Part shown: positions 10,531-20,820 of the stretch, one piece after another
Layout of the letters: the number at the start of each line of letters is the position of its first letter
How positions within the stretch are numbered: the first letter of the stretch is position 1
Assembly: GCA_001887945.1 (NCBI GenBank)
Contig: LDOQ01000098.1
Span: forward strand, 1-64,000
Source: Spraguea lophii
Lineage: Eukaryota > Microsporidia > Spragueidae
Reading direction: 5' to 3'
DNA: 64,000 bases
The notes under the pieces: model-generated
What the model saw: the letters and a program-made list of their open reading frames with translations, nothing else
Databases searched by the model: none
Told to the model about the DNA's origin: nothing
Position numbers and translations under genes: made by a program

Positions 10531-11756
10531 TATCATTTGAAAAATTCATTTTATTAATCAAAACAGTATTATTAAAAATTGAATAATTATATCCTAACAT
10601 ATGATTATTTGCTATATTTACCTATATATAAAATAATTCAGATTTAAATAAATATTAAGGTTTGATATATTATATAAAATTACAAAAGTATTTTATTATT
10701 GTAACAAAAAAAATCTAAAATATAATTTTGAAAATATAGAAATGATATCTAATTAAATAAAAAATATACATTTATTAAACAATTTTAAAAAGTGTCATAC
10801 GATTAACCGAAATTTTGAGAATTTTAATTACGACTATTTATATTGTCCATTGTTTATGTGGTTTAGAAATAATTGTTTTATTACATTGTAAATTTTTAAA
10901 TTATAATCATGGCATTGTTCTGTTTGGTATAGTAAAATAAAATTATTAGAAATTGTTTATAACATAGAATAAGTCACTAAAATTTAAAACTAATAAAGGT
11001 TTTTACATAATACATCGAACAATAAAATATATTGTAAAATTTTAAAATAAATATTATTTAAAAGTCGTATAATGAATTGGATGGTTATAAAAATTAACCA
11101 AAACAAAATAATAAAATATACCTTTATTTTTTAATCTTAAAAAATATTATATTCTATAATAAGATAAAACCCATCAAAGGAATAAAGATTATAATCGATA
11201 TTTTACTTTAAAAAATAAAAGTCAAGTATAAAGCATCATCATAAATAAAAAAAGAAAAAATTAATAAAAAGTCAGCATTCATATTGATAAATGACATTGA
11301 CATATAAATTTGTTTTTTTAAATTGTTGTTTTTTAAAATTTTACATATAAATAGTTGATATTGTTATAATTATAAAAATTTTCTATTAACATAAATTTAT
11401 CTTTGTTAATTTATAGTAATAACTTAGAAATATTTGATATGGAAAACTAATAAAAGGTATTAGAACATAAAACCTTATTAAACGCATCTGCCGTGTTTTT
11501 AAAAGCAAATAAATCTTTGTTATTAGAAGGGAATTTTTTATATATTATATAAAATAAAAATTTTCAAAAAATCATATATTATGACATCTGATGATTTAAA
11601 GTTTATTTTTTTCTACCAATTATATTATAAAATTACCAATGAGATTATTTTGTATATAAAGCTTTTTAAAAAATAAAAAAACCTATCAATTTTTGAGATT
11701 TAATTCAAAAAAAGGTAAATGGAAAAGTATAAATATCAAGTGAATCTTGTTTTTTT

Positions 11757-13766
11757 ATGAATAGAATTATCAACAACGTTATGTTAATTATCATATATTT
11801 TGGTTCTAATTATGCAGCAGAAAGGCAAAATCGCAATAATGATAAAATACACCAAAAAATACAAAATCAAGACTCCTGCAAATCATCAAATATATTAAGA
11901 AATATATTAACTCAAAGTTATAATACTGGATTGAGTGTAAATACACACTTTAATGCAAATTATCAAAAAACATTAAGTATGGGTTTAGAAGAAAATGAAT
12001 TCTCGGAAAACATGCAACAGCAGATCGAAGATCAAACAAACATCTCCCAAAGAATAGATGATGATCCCATGTTAGATTATGGGTTTATGATGGATGCTCC
12101 ATTTCCAGATGATCCAACACGTGATATCGAGGAAGTACTGGTTCCTTCTACGGCAAGCGTATCTTCTATAAAATCAAGCCCTTATCATTTAGCATATATT
12201 TCACCAAGAACTGACCCACTGGCGACAGAAAATTCACTTTCATCCTTTTCAGAACAATATGATAGCAGATATCAATCCCCTTTACATTCCATTTCACCAT
12301 CCGCAATACCTAGTCCACACCATCCTCCATGTTTTGCTTCTAGCCATGATGTATTGGCAATAAAGCAATATAATAAATTTTTTAGGAGTAATTTGGATTC
12401 AAAAACAATAACCACAGTCGAAGAAGACATAGACAAACTTTCTGATATATTTCATAATAGTGATATTTCTGAAAGAAGCAGCACACCACTTCCTCCTGAT
12501 AATAGAAGATCTCGGCCAAATGAAACTACCGAGGCATCTTTAACAGAAATATATAAAGGTAATAAGAACCCTAAAACAACAGCCAAAAGTAATAAAGTAC
12601 GTGGATCACCTTTTAAAAGAGTTGTTACCGAAAAAAGACAAACATGGTGGCCATCATCTAAGAATAAACAAACAAAAGAACTCGTAAAAAAAATCCATGC
12701 TATTGGAATGAAAGCTGGGATACCGCCTTGTATAACCATTAAAGAAAGTTTAGATTCCGTCAAAAAACAAAAATTAACTGCAATCATTCCAGATATAATT
12801 GGACCGTCCCATGAAAATATGAATTATCCTAATATTTCCGTAGAACCGGACTTGTATTCATCAGACTCTACAGATTCGAATGCCGGTTATGAAAGACTAT
12901 TTCCAGAAATTATTCCACAACGACATGAAAATTTTCCAAACGAAGAATTATTAGACAAATTTGAAAATTTTATCAAAGAAAAACAATTAGAAGATGTTAC
13001 CACAGTTGAAAATACTTTGAATCAACCACAATCATTAATTACATCTTTACAAAATATCCCGGCACTGATACCATCACCTGCGATAGTCTTGAACTCCGAT
13101 ATTTTACCGGGCAATCAAATGCCACATAGCAGCAGAGATACCAATTATTTTTATCAGGATGTTAGAAGTCCGATGTTAAGCCCTACTTATCCTGATGCAT
13201 TGACTGAGAATTATCAACTTCCTGAATCTTTATCAGATGAAATATTCAAACATAATTTAGAAAACATCAAAAAAGAAGAGAGTTTAAAAAGTCCTTCGAG
13301 TATATCTTCATATCCATCTGATTTTGAAGATCTTGTTAAAGAAGAACATATCGAAGAATGTGATACTGGCGCCTTGGACCACATTTTCCCGTTTTCCCCT
13401 TCGTCTTCTTTGTTTCATAGTCAAGATATTTATACAAGGCAAATGCCTGAATTAATACAATTAACCAAAGATAAGGTTAAAAATGAAAATAAAGTAATTA
13501 TTAAACCTATGCCATCTCTTATTCCACTCTGTGATTGTCCCGAAGAAAATATTAATTTATGTTCAGATCCCAAACAATTTCAACAAGAATATGAATCATC
13601 CCTTTATCAACAAAATATCCCTGTTTTATCAAATCCACGTCTGACCTGTCGAGAGAATAAGATAAAATATTCTCATCGTTCAAGTACTTCAATGGTTACG
13701 ATTCCTATTCAAAATTTAGAAAAAGAAAATACAGAAAAGCAAACGAAGAAAAAAGATAAAAAATAA
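11757..13766 (+). CDS. Secreted, intrinsically disordered Ser/Pro/Glu-rich protein
   Basis: 669 aa, no known domain. Residues 1-22 form a probable signal peptide (NNVMLIIIYFGSNYAAE). The rest is low in hydrophobic clusters and rich in Ser, Pro, Asp, Glu and Asn with many SP dipeptides (SPLHSISPSAIPSPHHPP). A basic patch near residues 275-320 (KVRGSPFKRVVTEKR, then KNKQTKELVKKIH) and a lysine-rich C-terminus (KKKDKK) could act as nuclear localisation signals. There is no transmembrane segment after the signal peptide. The ATG has no CCC motif, unlike conserved genes here. It is isolated by gene-free DNA on both sides. A secreted effector acting in the host is a hypothesis only. A 111-codon frame on the other strand is a shadow. 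Confidence 0.75.
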   Translation: MNRIINNVMLIIIYFGSNYAAERQNRNNDKIHQKIQNQDSCKSSNILRNILTQSYNTGLSVNTHFNANYQKTLSMGLEENEFSENMQQQIEDQTNISQRIDDDPMLDYGFMMDAPFPDDPTRDIEEVLVPSTASVSSIKSSPYHLAYISPRTDPLATENSLSSFSEQYDSRYQSPLHSISPSAIPSPHHPPCFASSHDVLAIKQYNKFFRSNLDSKTITTVEEDIDKLSDIFHNSDISERSSTPLPPDNRRSRPNETTEASLTEIYKGNKNPKTTAKSNKVRGSPFKRVVTEKRQTWWPSSKNKQTKELVKKIHAIGMKAGIPPCITIKESLDSVKKQKLTAIIPDIIGPSHENMNYPNISVEPDLYSSDSTDSNAGYERLFPEIIPQRHENFPNEELLDKFENFIKEKQLEDVTTVENTLNQPQSLITSLQNIPALIPSPAIVLNSDILPGNQMPHSSRDTNYFYQDVRSPMLSPTYPDALTENYQLPESLSDEIFKHNLENIKKEESLKSPSSISSYPSDFEDLVKEEHIEECDTGALDHIFPFSPSSSLFHSQDIYTRQMPELIQLTKDKVKNENKVIIKPMPSLIPLCDCPEENINLCSDPKQFQQEYESSLYQQNIPVLSNPRLTCRENKIKYSHRSSTSMVTIPIQNLEKENTEKQTKKKDKK

Positions 13767-14704
13767 AAAATAAAAAGAAGATATTATACTTTGCTTAATA
13801 TATTTTAAATTTTTTATTATATTTGGATATTAAGTTAAAATGAAATAAGTAAAAATTAATAAAATGGTAATTTTTTTATTTTTGTAAAATATAATTTATG
13901 ATTTTTTTTAACAATTAACTTGTGTCCTAAGTATATAGCCATTAAATTATATTTTAGGTAAAAACACACTGGTGGGATACAAAGGGTATTGAAAATCCTT
14001 GTTTTTGATATTAATAATTGAATGAAATGTAATTAGTTTAAAGAAATTGGAGACAATTTATCTTTTATTTAATTTGATATTTTTCAAAAAAGGTTAATTT
14101 GTATCAGGTATAAAAATTAGTGAATTTATAAATATTGAATGACATAAATAATTTATATTGAAAGTGTAACAATAGGATGTATTTTAAAACGAAAAATTTA
14201 TAAAATATAAATGTTTTTTCTTATGATGTTAACTTATCTTTGGTTAACATAATTTTTATTTTATATGACATTTCAGAAAAAAATAAAATTAAAAAATGTT
14301 TAAAGACAATTATGCATCCAAGGCCGAATATAATACAATGAAAGATTAATATGGAATGTAATAATTAAATTATATAAATTGAAAATATAAGATAAACAAT
14401 AAATAATAGAAATAAACGAAATTTACATTCCTAAACGTGAATTTAATGAGAACTGAGGAAAAAAATATTTGATTAATTCTTGACGTTTGTAAAGAGACGA
14501 AGATGGTGTTTTCTATGTTAATAAAAAAAGAAATGAAAAATCAAATGGGATACCTCTTCGAAATATAAAGAAAAACACTTTAATAATTATTGACAAATAA
14601 AAAGATTATAATAAAATATACAATTTAGGATATAAATATAGAATAATAAATCGTTCAGAAAAATTTATAAAACTCAATAATAATAATGCATACACGTAGA
14701 ATAT
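13767..14704. other. Gene-free intergenic stretch
   Basis: About 940 bases of AT-rich spacer between the disordered-protein gene and the minus-strand SINE. No gene or RNA was recognised. Confidence 0.5.
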
Positions 14705-15170
14705 TATTTTTTTTAAATAACATTTTAATTATTATCGAACTCTCTGGTTAGTTACAGTCTACCGTGGTCTGAAATTCGTAATTTTTCAAAGTAAGTAATA
14801 TACTTATACCAACTGATTTCTTTATATATATACATCGATCTCATCTTACCTTATGCTCCAGAGTGTTAGAACCTTACGTATATAATGAAAATTGCCATCA
14901 GTCCCAATTTCTTAAGGATTTTTGGTTTTTTTTGACATCGTATTACCCAAATTACTAATCAATACAATAATTACAATTATACCAGTCAAACATTGTTTTA
15001 ATACAGTAGCGCCATCATAGAAGACACAGTTAATGCTACGTATCGAACCCCCACCTTCTCAACAATTTTTCTCTTTTACCTTTTATTTTTTTTTATTTTT
15101 TCTGTGTGGGAGATTCGAATTCGTTAAGTTTTGGATTAGATCATCTCATAACCATTCAGTTAAGCGGGTT
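14705..15170 (-). repeat. tRNA-derived SINE, near full-length minus copy
   Basis: Read on the minus strand from about 15170, the head CGCTTAACTGAATGGTTA and a B-box-like AATTCGAATCT (complement of about 15112-15122) are followed by CCCACACAGAAAAA, GTTGTTGAGAAGG and the body, ending in an AAATG/TTATTTAAAAA tail near 14705. The block order matches the copies at 1198-1655 and 7541-8007, which establishes a dispersed family present on both strands. Confidence 0.7.
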
Positions 15171-15864
15171 TTGTATAACATCGGTAATATCTAAAAGATT
15201 CTTTGAAAGAAAGAGAATAATTTACTTTTAACCTTCGAAAATATAAAAAGGACTCGTTATTTATAAACAATAAATAACATTTATCTTTCAAAATAACGAG
15301 TTTATCTTAGATCAATTAAAGTGTTTGTGCTTTTTCTCCTTGTTTCTCCCTAAAACCTTTTGTATCTCTTTAAATTATTTTCTATTACATTTTTTTTATT
15401 AATTCTTTAATAAAATACATATTTAACCTCTCTATTTACCAATCAATTATAGTAATAAATCCTTTTTTTTCATTTAAAGAATAATTTATCATGAAATATA
15501 AATATACATTAATTATTTTTTGTCACAAACTTTAATAGTTTGGTTACAATGTATATTATTATTCTCATTTCTTTTTAATGGTATTTTATCCTTATCGTTT
15601 ACATTATATTGATGGGAAAAAAATAAATATTTATTTCCATTAATACAGTATTATTTCTGAGTATATTGTGCGATAATTTAATACGATAAAAGAATAAAAT
15701 TTTAAATGTAAATAATTTGATTTCAATAACTTTAAAATGAAAAATCATATTCTGGTAATTTTATTTAACATAACGATTACTTACTTTAAACATATCACAT
15801 ATTCTATTATGTTAAATATTAAATTTACAAAAATAAGAATATATTTTAAATTATTACATTTATT
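15171..15864. other. Gene-free intergenic stretch
   Basis: About 700 bases downstream of the Lunapark stop codon and upstream of the SINE head. A plus-strand frame at 15737-16204 overlaps the Lunapark gene and is its shadow. Nothing else was seen. Confidence 0.5.
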
Positions 15865-16674
15865 TCAAATCTTATCAACATCCTTATTTTTTACATTCCC
15901 ATTTAAAAAATTACATTCTCTACATCTAAACGTGGTTTTATCATCTTTCAAAGGCACTAAACCATTATGTAATTTACATTGTTCACATATTAGTGCATAC
16001 ATGGTAGATGGGTCATTTTGTAATACCACATCAGCTACTCTATCAATAAATGATGTAAATGAACCACTCTTCATATCTTTTTTTCTATTTTCATTTACAT
16101 TATCCCTGTTCCTTATATTCTTTTTTTCAACCCCTTCATTTCTTTTCTTCCCTTCAATATTTTTTAATTCATATTTTTCTATTATATTCTTAGTTTCAAG
16201 ATAAAATTCCTGCTTCTTAAATAATTCTACTTTTTCTTTCTGCGTCTTTTTATAATTTTCCAATATTTTTATATTTCTATTAATCCTATAATTGAATATA
16301 TATCTTAATATAAAAATTATAGCAATAGAAACAAATATATAAACAATTGTAAAATACTTAAAATTAATATACAATTGAGAATTATTATTCTTAATAATCT
16401 TACCATTATACAAATGATTATCTTTTAACGTAGATTTTTTCTCTGTATTATTATAATGTACATTTATATTATTTTCAGAAACAGAAGAATTGGTTGCTAA
16501 ATATATAAATAACAATGGTAAATAAAATATAATTAATATCTTTATAACTTTATACGTATAATTAGATTTTTTATATTTTAATTTTTTTACTTTCTCTTCT
16601 TGTTTTACTGTACAGTTATCTAAATGTAATAAAATATCTCTTAAAGATAGCGGTTTGGAGAAAATAAAACCCAT
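15865..16674 (-). CDS. Lunapark-like ER junction protein
   Basis: 269 aa. Four features in order match the Lunapark (Lnp1) family: an N-terminal MGFIFSKP with Gly2 suitable for myristoylation; two hydrophobic segments (about residues 44-62 and 110-130) that would form a hairpin in the ER membrane; a charged coil after them (NYKKTQKEKVELFKKQEF); and a C-terminal zinc ribbon, C230-x2-C233 and C251-x2-C254, in the context YALICEQCKLHNGL...RCRECNFLN, the most diagnostic part of the family. Lunapark stabilises three-way junctions of tubular ER. The start is firm: AACCCATGG. It is shorter than animal and yeast homologues mainly in the linker between coil and zinc ribbon. The plus-strand frame at 15737 is a shadow. 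Confidence 0.88.
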   Translation of the reverse strand: MGFIFSKPLSLRDILLHLDNCTVKQEEKVKKLKYKKSNYTYKVIKILIIFYLPLLFIYLATNSSVSENNINVHYNNTEKKSTLKDNHLYNGKIIKNNNSQLYINFKYFTIVYIFVSIAIIFILRYIFNYRINRNIKILENYKKTQKEKVELFKKQEFYLETKNIIEKYELKNIEGKKRNEGVEKKNIRNRDNVNENRKKDMKSGSFTSFIDRVADVVLQNDPSTMYALICEQCKLHNGLVPLKDDKTTFRCRECNFLNGNVKNKDVDKI

Positions 16675-17773
16675 GGGTTAAAATATAAATATTTATTTTA
16701 TCATAGGATATGTATTAATCATTAAAATAAAAATATTTTATTGTATAATCATAATATATTTTTATTATTCCATTATATTTTTTATAATGATAAAAATATG
16801 TTTATGATTTATAAGCTTAATTTGATAGATATTTTTATCATTATTATTTATAAAAATATAATTGAAGGATAAAAATATATTATGATAAACTGTAACTAAT
16901 TACAATGTTTTGGTAATAATTAAAGTATCATTAATAAAAACCTGAAAATATAAGTAAATTGTTATATTTGATTTCGTATCTTTATGTTTAATATCATTAA
17001 TATAAAATATATGATAACATTACATGTGATTAATTAATAATATGATTGGAGTATAAAGCAAAGTGAAAGTAATACAGGTACTTTTTTATTCAATAACTAA
17101 TTATCAGTCACAAATCATGGTTGATCGCAATTGGTTAAAAAGTTTTTATAAATGAAATATTATTTGAAGTTAATGAACAAATATGAACTTAATATGTTAA
17201 ATAGAATCTTATTTATATTTTATAATATTATGTATATAAGCATTTTCCTTGTTTATAACAAAGTTTATTATTTCACGTCTTTATGATAATGGCTATTTTG
17301 TAAAATAACATGATGAAAATTAATCTTTTTGTTTTCGTCGATGATAAAAAAACCTTTCACTTATCTGTTCTAATATCTTGTGATTACCACTCCCAACACC
17401 AATGGAGATTCTAGAATAAAGATACCAAATATCTTTCATGCTTTTAAAATTACTCATTTGGGATTACCGCTTAGTTAATATGGTAATATTTTAGGATATT
17501 TGTTACAGATATAATGAAACGTATAATAACACGTTTAATTTAAAGGTAAGATGTATAATTAAATATCGGTATAATAATGTAAACATGGTTGAGGATTAAG
17601 TGAATAAAGGTTTTTGAAAGAAAAAATATAATATAAACTAGATAAATTTTATTTTATATTTCATGAGATTATTTTTTAAGGAGTTTTATTTTAAAAAATT
17701 AAAAAAATATAACAAATATTAATTTAAAAAATATAAAAAATGCTCATGATTTAAATTTTATCTAACATTATAT
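16675..17773. other. Gene-free intergenic stretch with SINE 3' fragment
   Basis: 1.1 kb of AT-rich DNA. A short SINE-like 3' end (about 17085-17165, 'cacaaatcatggttgatcg...ataaatgaaat') is the only recognisable element. No gene was seen. Confidence 0.45.
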
Positions 17774-18418
17774 TTAAAGCAGATATAATACTATAAACAA
17801 TGGTAATGCAATCATACAATTACTTGTAATATTGTTTTCTTCATCATCCGAATCCTCATCATCTGTTTTTAACATTTTATTCTTTTTATTCTCTTTTTCT
17901 TTTTTATATTTATCATTTTGATCACAATACATAAATTGTGTATAATGTTCCGTATCATCTTGTTCAATAAGTTTGAAACAATAATAATTATTATCAGAGC
18001 TATTTCTTGGTAGTTTGAGTTTAATAGAAGAATCACCAGGGGTATAAGCTTTAAGGAATTCATTTGTCATATCTCTATCTATTCGCCAATTATTTACACC
18101 TGTAGGATCTGTATTCTTCATAAGATACATTTTTTTACAATTTACAGGTCCCGTGAACGTAAGAATAGCATAATTATCCCGTCCTTGTGTAATTATATTA
18201 TTAAATCCTACAATATTAGCACAGAATATTTTCGATAATAATAGTAAAAATATCATGTAACTTTTTATAATTCCAAAGATTTCCACTCCTCTGGTATTTT
18301 CAGTTTTTGTATTATATTTTTCCTGCTTTTTGACAGATGTAATGTTGTTTATCGGAAATAAAATCATATTGCAAATTGTATTAAAGCATGGTTTATTTTT
18401 TTTAAGAATATATTTCAT
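17774..18418 (-). CDS. Secreted, probably GPI- or tail-anchored hypothetical protein
   Basis: Open for 214 codons. No family recognised. An internal ATG at 18256 (residue 55) begins a classical signal peptide, MIFLLLLSKIFCA, and gives a 160-aa product; the upstream 54 residues look unremarkable, so I prefer the inner start (17774-18256). Neither ATG has a CCC motif. The body is mildly beta-like with cysteines (NCKK, YYCFK, YCDQ). It is followed by a Lys/Glu/Asp-rich linker and a final hydrophobic tail, CMIALPLFIVLYLL, ending at the stop, as in GPI-anchor signals. It opens a cluster with two further secreted genes at 18828 and 19455. Confidence 0.65.
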   Translation of the reverse strand: MKYILKKNKPCFNTICNMILFPINNITSVKKQEKYNTKTENTRGVEIFGIIKSYMIFLLLLSKIFCANIVGFNNIITQGRDNYAILTFTGPVNCKKMYLMKNTDPTGVNNWRIDRDMTNEFLKAYTPGDSSIKLKLPRNSSDNNYYCFKLIEQDDTEHYTQFMYCDQNDKYKKEKENKKNKMLKTDDEDSDDEENNITSNCMIALPLFIVLYLL

Positions 18419-18827
18419 ATCTTAGTATAGAGTATAATATTTATATTATGATAAAAGTATGATATATCTATAGATTAATTAAAAAAATATTATGAATATT
18501 TTAATATAAATTGATTTTTGTTTTAAAGGACAATCTTATATTCTTGTTGAATGAAAAAAATATTATTATTGTTTTTCAAAAATGATAAAGTATATCTGAT
18601 AAATTTTATTTAATATAATATATTAATAACATCACAAAGTATAATTTCATTTTAAAAATATAATAATATTTAAACACACTAAAAATTTAATATGAAATGT
18701 TTATTTCAAAAAAAGAATAAATTTATATTAAATCAATATTGATAAAATCAAATGATTTTATTTTATCTTTTATCATATTAATATATCGTTTAATTTCTTT
18801 TATAAATATTCTTTATTTGTTTTTATT
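18419..18827. promoter_or_regulatory. Divergent intergenic region
   Basis: About 410 bases (570 if the inner start is used) between divergently transcribed secreted-protein genes. It must hold both promoters, but no CCC run or other clear motif adjoins either ATG. Confidence 0.35.
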
Positions 18828-19382
18828 ATGCCTATTATTTTAAAAATTTTATTATTATATTTCTTTTTAGATGAAGGTTATAGTGCGAATGTAAAAACTG
18901 CTAAAGTACAGAATGTGCCTGATAACAATGCTGACAATCCAATTAATAATGTGTATCTTAAAACACAAAAGGGTGCAGAAGAACATTTCGCACATATTTC
19001 TTTAAAAAGATATGTAAATCCAGACCAGGTAAATATAATGAAATCGCCAAATCCAAAAGATGAAAATAGTTATATTGCGCATACAGATGTAAGAGGTGAT
19101 GTAGATTATAAAAGACGAGGTATGGAAATGGTTGTACCATTACTTTCAGAACGTGAAATAGACAATAAACTTGTTTATTCAGTACAACTAGTATTAGGAG
19201 AAAATACTCATCAAACCGAGCCTTTCTATTTTGATCAAAAAGAAAAAATATATAAATGGCTTCGAGAAAAAACGACTTTCTGGACACCGCTAAACATTGG
19301 GCTTATTATAGCCGGTCTTGTTATTGTTGCAGTAATAGGAGCTGTTATTGGTTATAGATTTTGCCGCAAGAAAGAATACTAA
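18828..19382 (+). CDS. Type I single-pass membrane protein, hypothetical
   Basis: 184 aa, no family recognised. Residues 1-20 are a signal peptide (MPIILKILLLYFFLDEGYSA). An extracellular or lumenal part of about 130 residues follows. Then a strong glycine/valine/isoleucine membrane helix runs over about 155-176 (IGLIIAGLVIVAVIGAVIGY) with a short basic cytosolic tail, RFCRKKEY. The glycine-rich helix could favour dimerisation. No cysteine occurs outside the tail. It lies 72 bases from the convergent end of the lysine-rich repeat protein gene. No CCC start motif. Confidence 0.75.
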   Translation: MPIILKILLLYFFLDEGYSANVKTAKVQNVPDNNADNPINNVYLKTQKGAEEHFAHISLKRYVNPDQVNIMKSPNPKDENSYIAHTDVRGDVDYKRRGMEMVVPLLSEREIDNKLVYSVQLVLGENTHQTEPFYFDQKEKIYKWLREKTTFWTPLNIGLIIAGLVIVAVIGAVIGYRFCRKKEY

Positions 19383-19454
19383 AGAAATATAAATAAAAAT
19401 CCTTAAAAAGAATAAAATAATGACCTTTTATTTGTTATATAATCTTTTAATCAT

Positions 19455-20174
19455 TTATTTTGCAGGTTTCTTCCCCTTTTCAGCAGCATTATCATGACAA
19501 CCATTATGATCCTCAGTTAATTTGCTTTCATTTTTACTTTTACCTATAAGGCTACTTTTATTTTTATCATGACAATTACTATGGTCTTCAGTTAATTTGC
19601 TTTCGTTTTTATTTTCACCTACAAGGTTACTTTTCTTTTTATCATGACAACCATTATGATCTTCTGTTAATTTACTTTCCTTTTTATTTCCACTTCCAAA
19701 TAAACTACTCTTCTTTTTTTCATTACCAAATAAATTACTCTTGTTTTCACTTACAAGACTACTTTTCTTTTTATCATGACAACCACTATGATCTTCAGTC
19801 AAGTTGTTTTTATTTTCACTTACAAGATTACTTTTCTTTTTATCATGACAATTACTATGATCTTCAGTTAATTTGCTTTCCTTTTTACTTCCACTTCCAA
19901 ATAATTTATTCTTCTTTTTTTCACTACCAAATAAATTACTCTTCTTTTTTCCGCTTCCAAATAATTTATTCTCATTAGCAGCCTCTGGTTTACTATCCTT
20001 AAAAAATCCAAAAAGATTACTTTTCTTCTTAGCACCTAAACCTAAAAGCCCACTCTTATCATTTTTACATACTGCCTTACTTTTCTTCGGATCAGTTTTA
20101 CTTTGCACACAAATTATAAAAAGAGTAGTAACTACAGAAGATAAAATACATCTAATATTCATTGAAATATACAT
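19455..20174 (-). CDS. Secreted Lys-rich repeat protein with DHxxCHD motifs
   Basis: 239 aa. A signal peptide covers about residues 1-25 (an alternative ATG four codons in is equally possible). The mature chain is almost wholly repetitive. There are five copies of LTEDHxxCHD (x = SN, SG or NG), joined by KKKSNLVSENKN-type linkers, and six LFG units in KKKSNLFGSG-like blocks. The repeats are near-identical, implying recent tandem expansion. Each DHxxCHD unit carries two His, one Cys and two Asp, enough to bind a metal ion, but this is inference. High Lys and Ser content recalls polar-tube or spore-wall proteins, yet no known family is recognised. No CCC motif precedes the ATG. The plus-strand 107-codon frame is a shadow. 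Confidence 0.75.
   Translation of the reverse strand: MYISMNIRCILSSVVTTLFIICVQSKTDPKKSKAVCKNDKSGLLGLGAKKKSNLFGFFKDSKPEAANENKLFGSGKKKSNLFGSEKKKNKLFGSGSKKESKLTEDHSNCHDKKKSNLVSENKNNLTEDHSGCHDKKKSSLVSENKSNLFGNEKKKSSLFGSGNKKESKLTEDHNGCHDKKKSNLVGENKNESKLTEDHSNCHDKNKSSLIGKSKNESKLTEDHNGCHDNAAEKGKKPAK
19500..20040 (-). repeat. Coding tandem repeats of two types
   Basis: Within the secreted lysine-rich gene, DNA units coding LTEDHxxCHD plus linker (about 75-100 bases each, irregular) alternate with shorter units coding KKKSxLFGS. Codon-level identity between units is high, so unit number may vary between strains. Confidence 0.7.
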
Positions 20175-20820
20175 ATTTTTTTTCTTTTATAATTGAAAAA
20201 GGAATCGATAACCAGTAACATTCCACCTATAAAATATTTTGATAAACAAATGATATTTTAAAAATAAAAAAAACTTTAAAATCCCATTTGTAAGAAATTT
20301 GATATATAGAAATAAAAATATAATTTACAGATATATTCAAATAATAGGATTACCAATAATAAAAAAACAAATAATAGAAGCGTAGTAAATAGGAGTACTG
20401 ATTTTTAATTATATGATATTTAAAATATATTGGATTGAAATTTCATTTTATAAATATTAAGAAGCTTATAGAGTAATATGAAGTATAGAAATAATATATT
20501 GGTGTGAAAATAAAAATCAATTTATTATAAAATTTAATATAAAAGGATAACAGATGTTCTATTTAAAATAATTATAAAAATTTTAATCTTATAATTCTTT
20601 CTTATAAAGAACCTATAATATTTTTTATAAGAATATGGGAATATTTCTTTTGATGTAATATTACTTTTATATTTTTATTAAAATAAATATTTTTTAAGAA
20701 CAAGAAATCTTTGTATTTTGTATTTAAAAAGATTATCATTTCTTATTTTCAATTGTTATTCATTTAAAATAAAAAAATATTTATTTTTGCATTTATATAT
20801 TGTTTTATTATTTTTTTGTA
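20175..20820. other. Divergent intergenic region
   Basis: About 650 bases between the divergent lysine-rich repeat gene and the GRASP gene. AT-rich, with no CCC run at either start and no gene seen. Confidence 0.45.

Larger units (their letters stand above)
9535..11756. other. 2.2-kb gene-free stretch with repeat remnants
   Basis: No credible coding frame. It contains a short inverted repeat with 14-base arms (9808-9821 GAATAAAACCTTCT and 9887-9900) and a degenerate plus-strand SINE body at about 10230-10530. The rest is AT-rich spacer. Confidence 0.5.

Noticed and set aside
12452..12787. 111-codon minus-strand frame
   Set aside because: Overlaps the disordered secreted protein and shows no domain or start motif.
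15737..16204. 155-codon plus-strand frame with hydrophobic runs
   Set aside because: Complement of the Lunapark coil and zinc ribbon, which carry a clear family signature.
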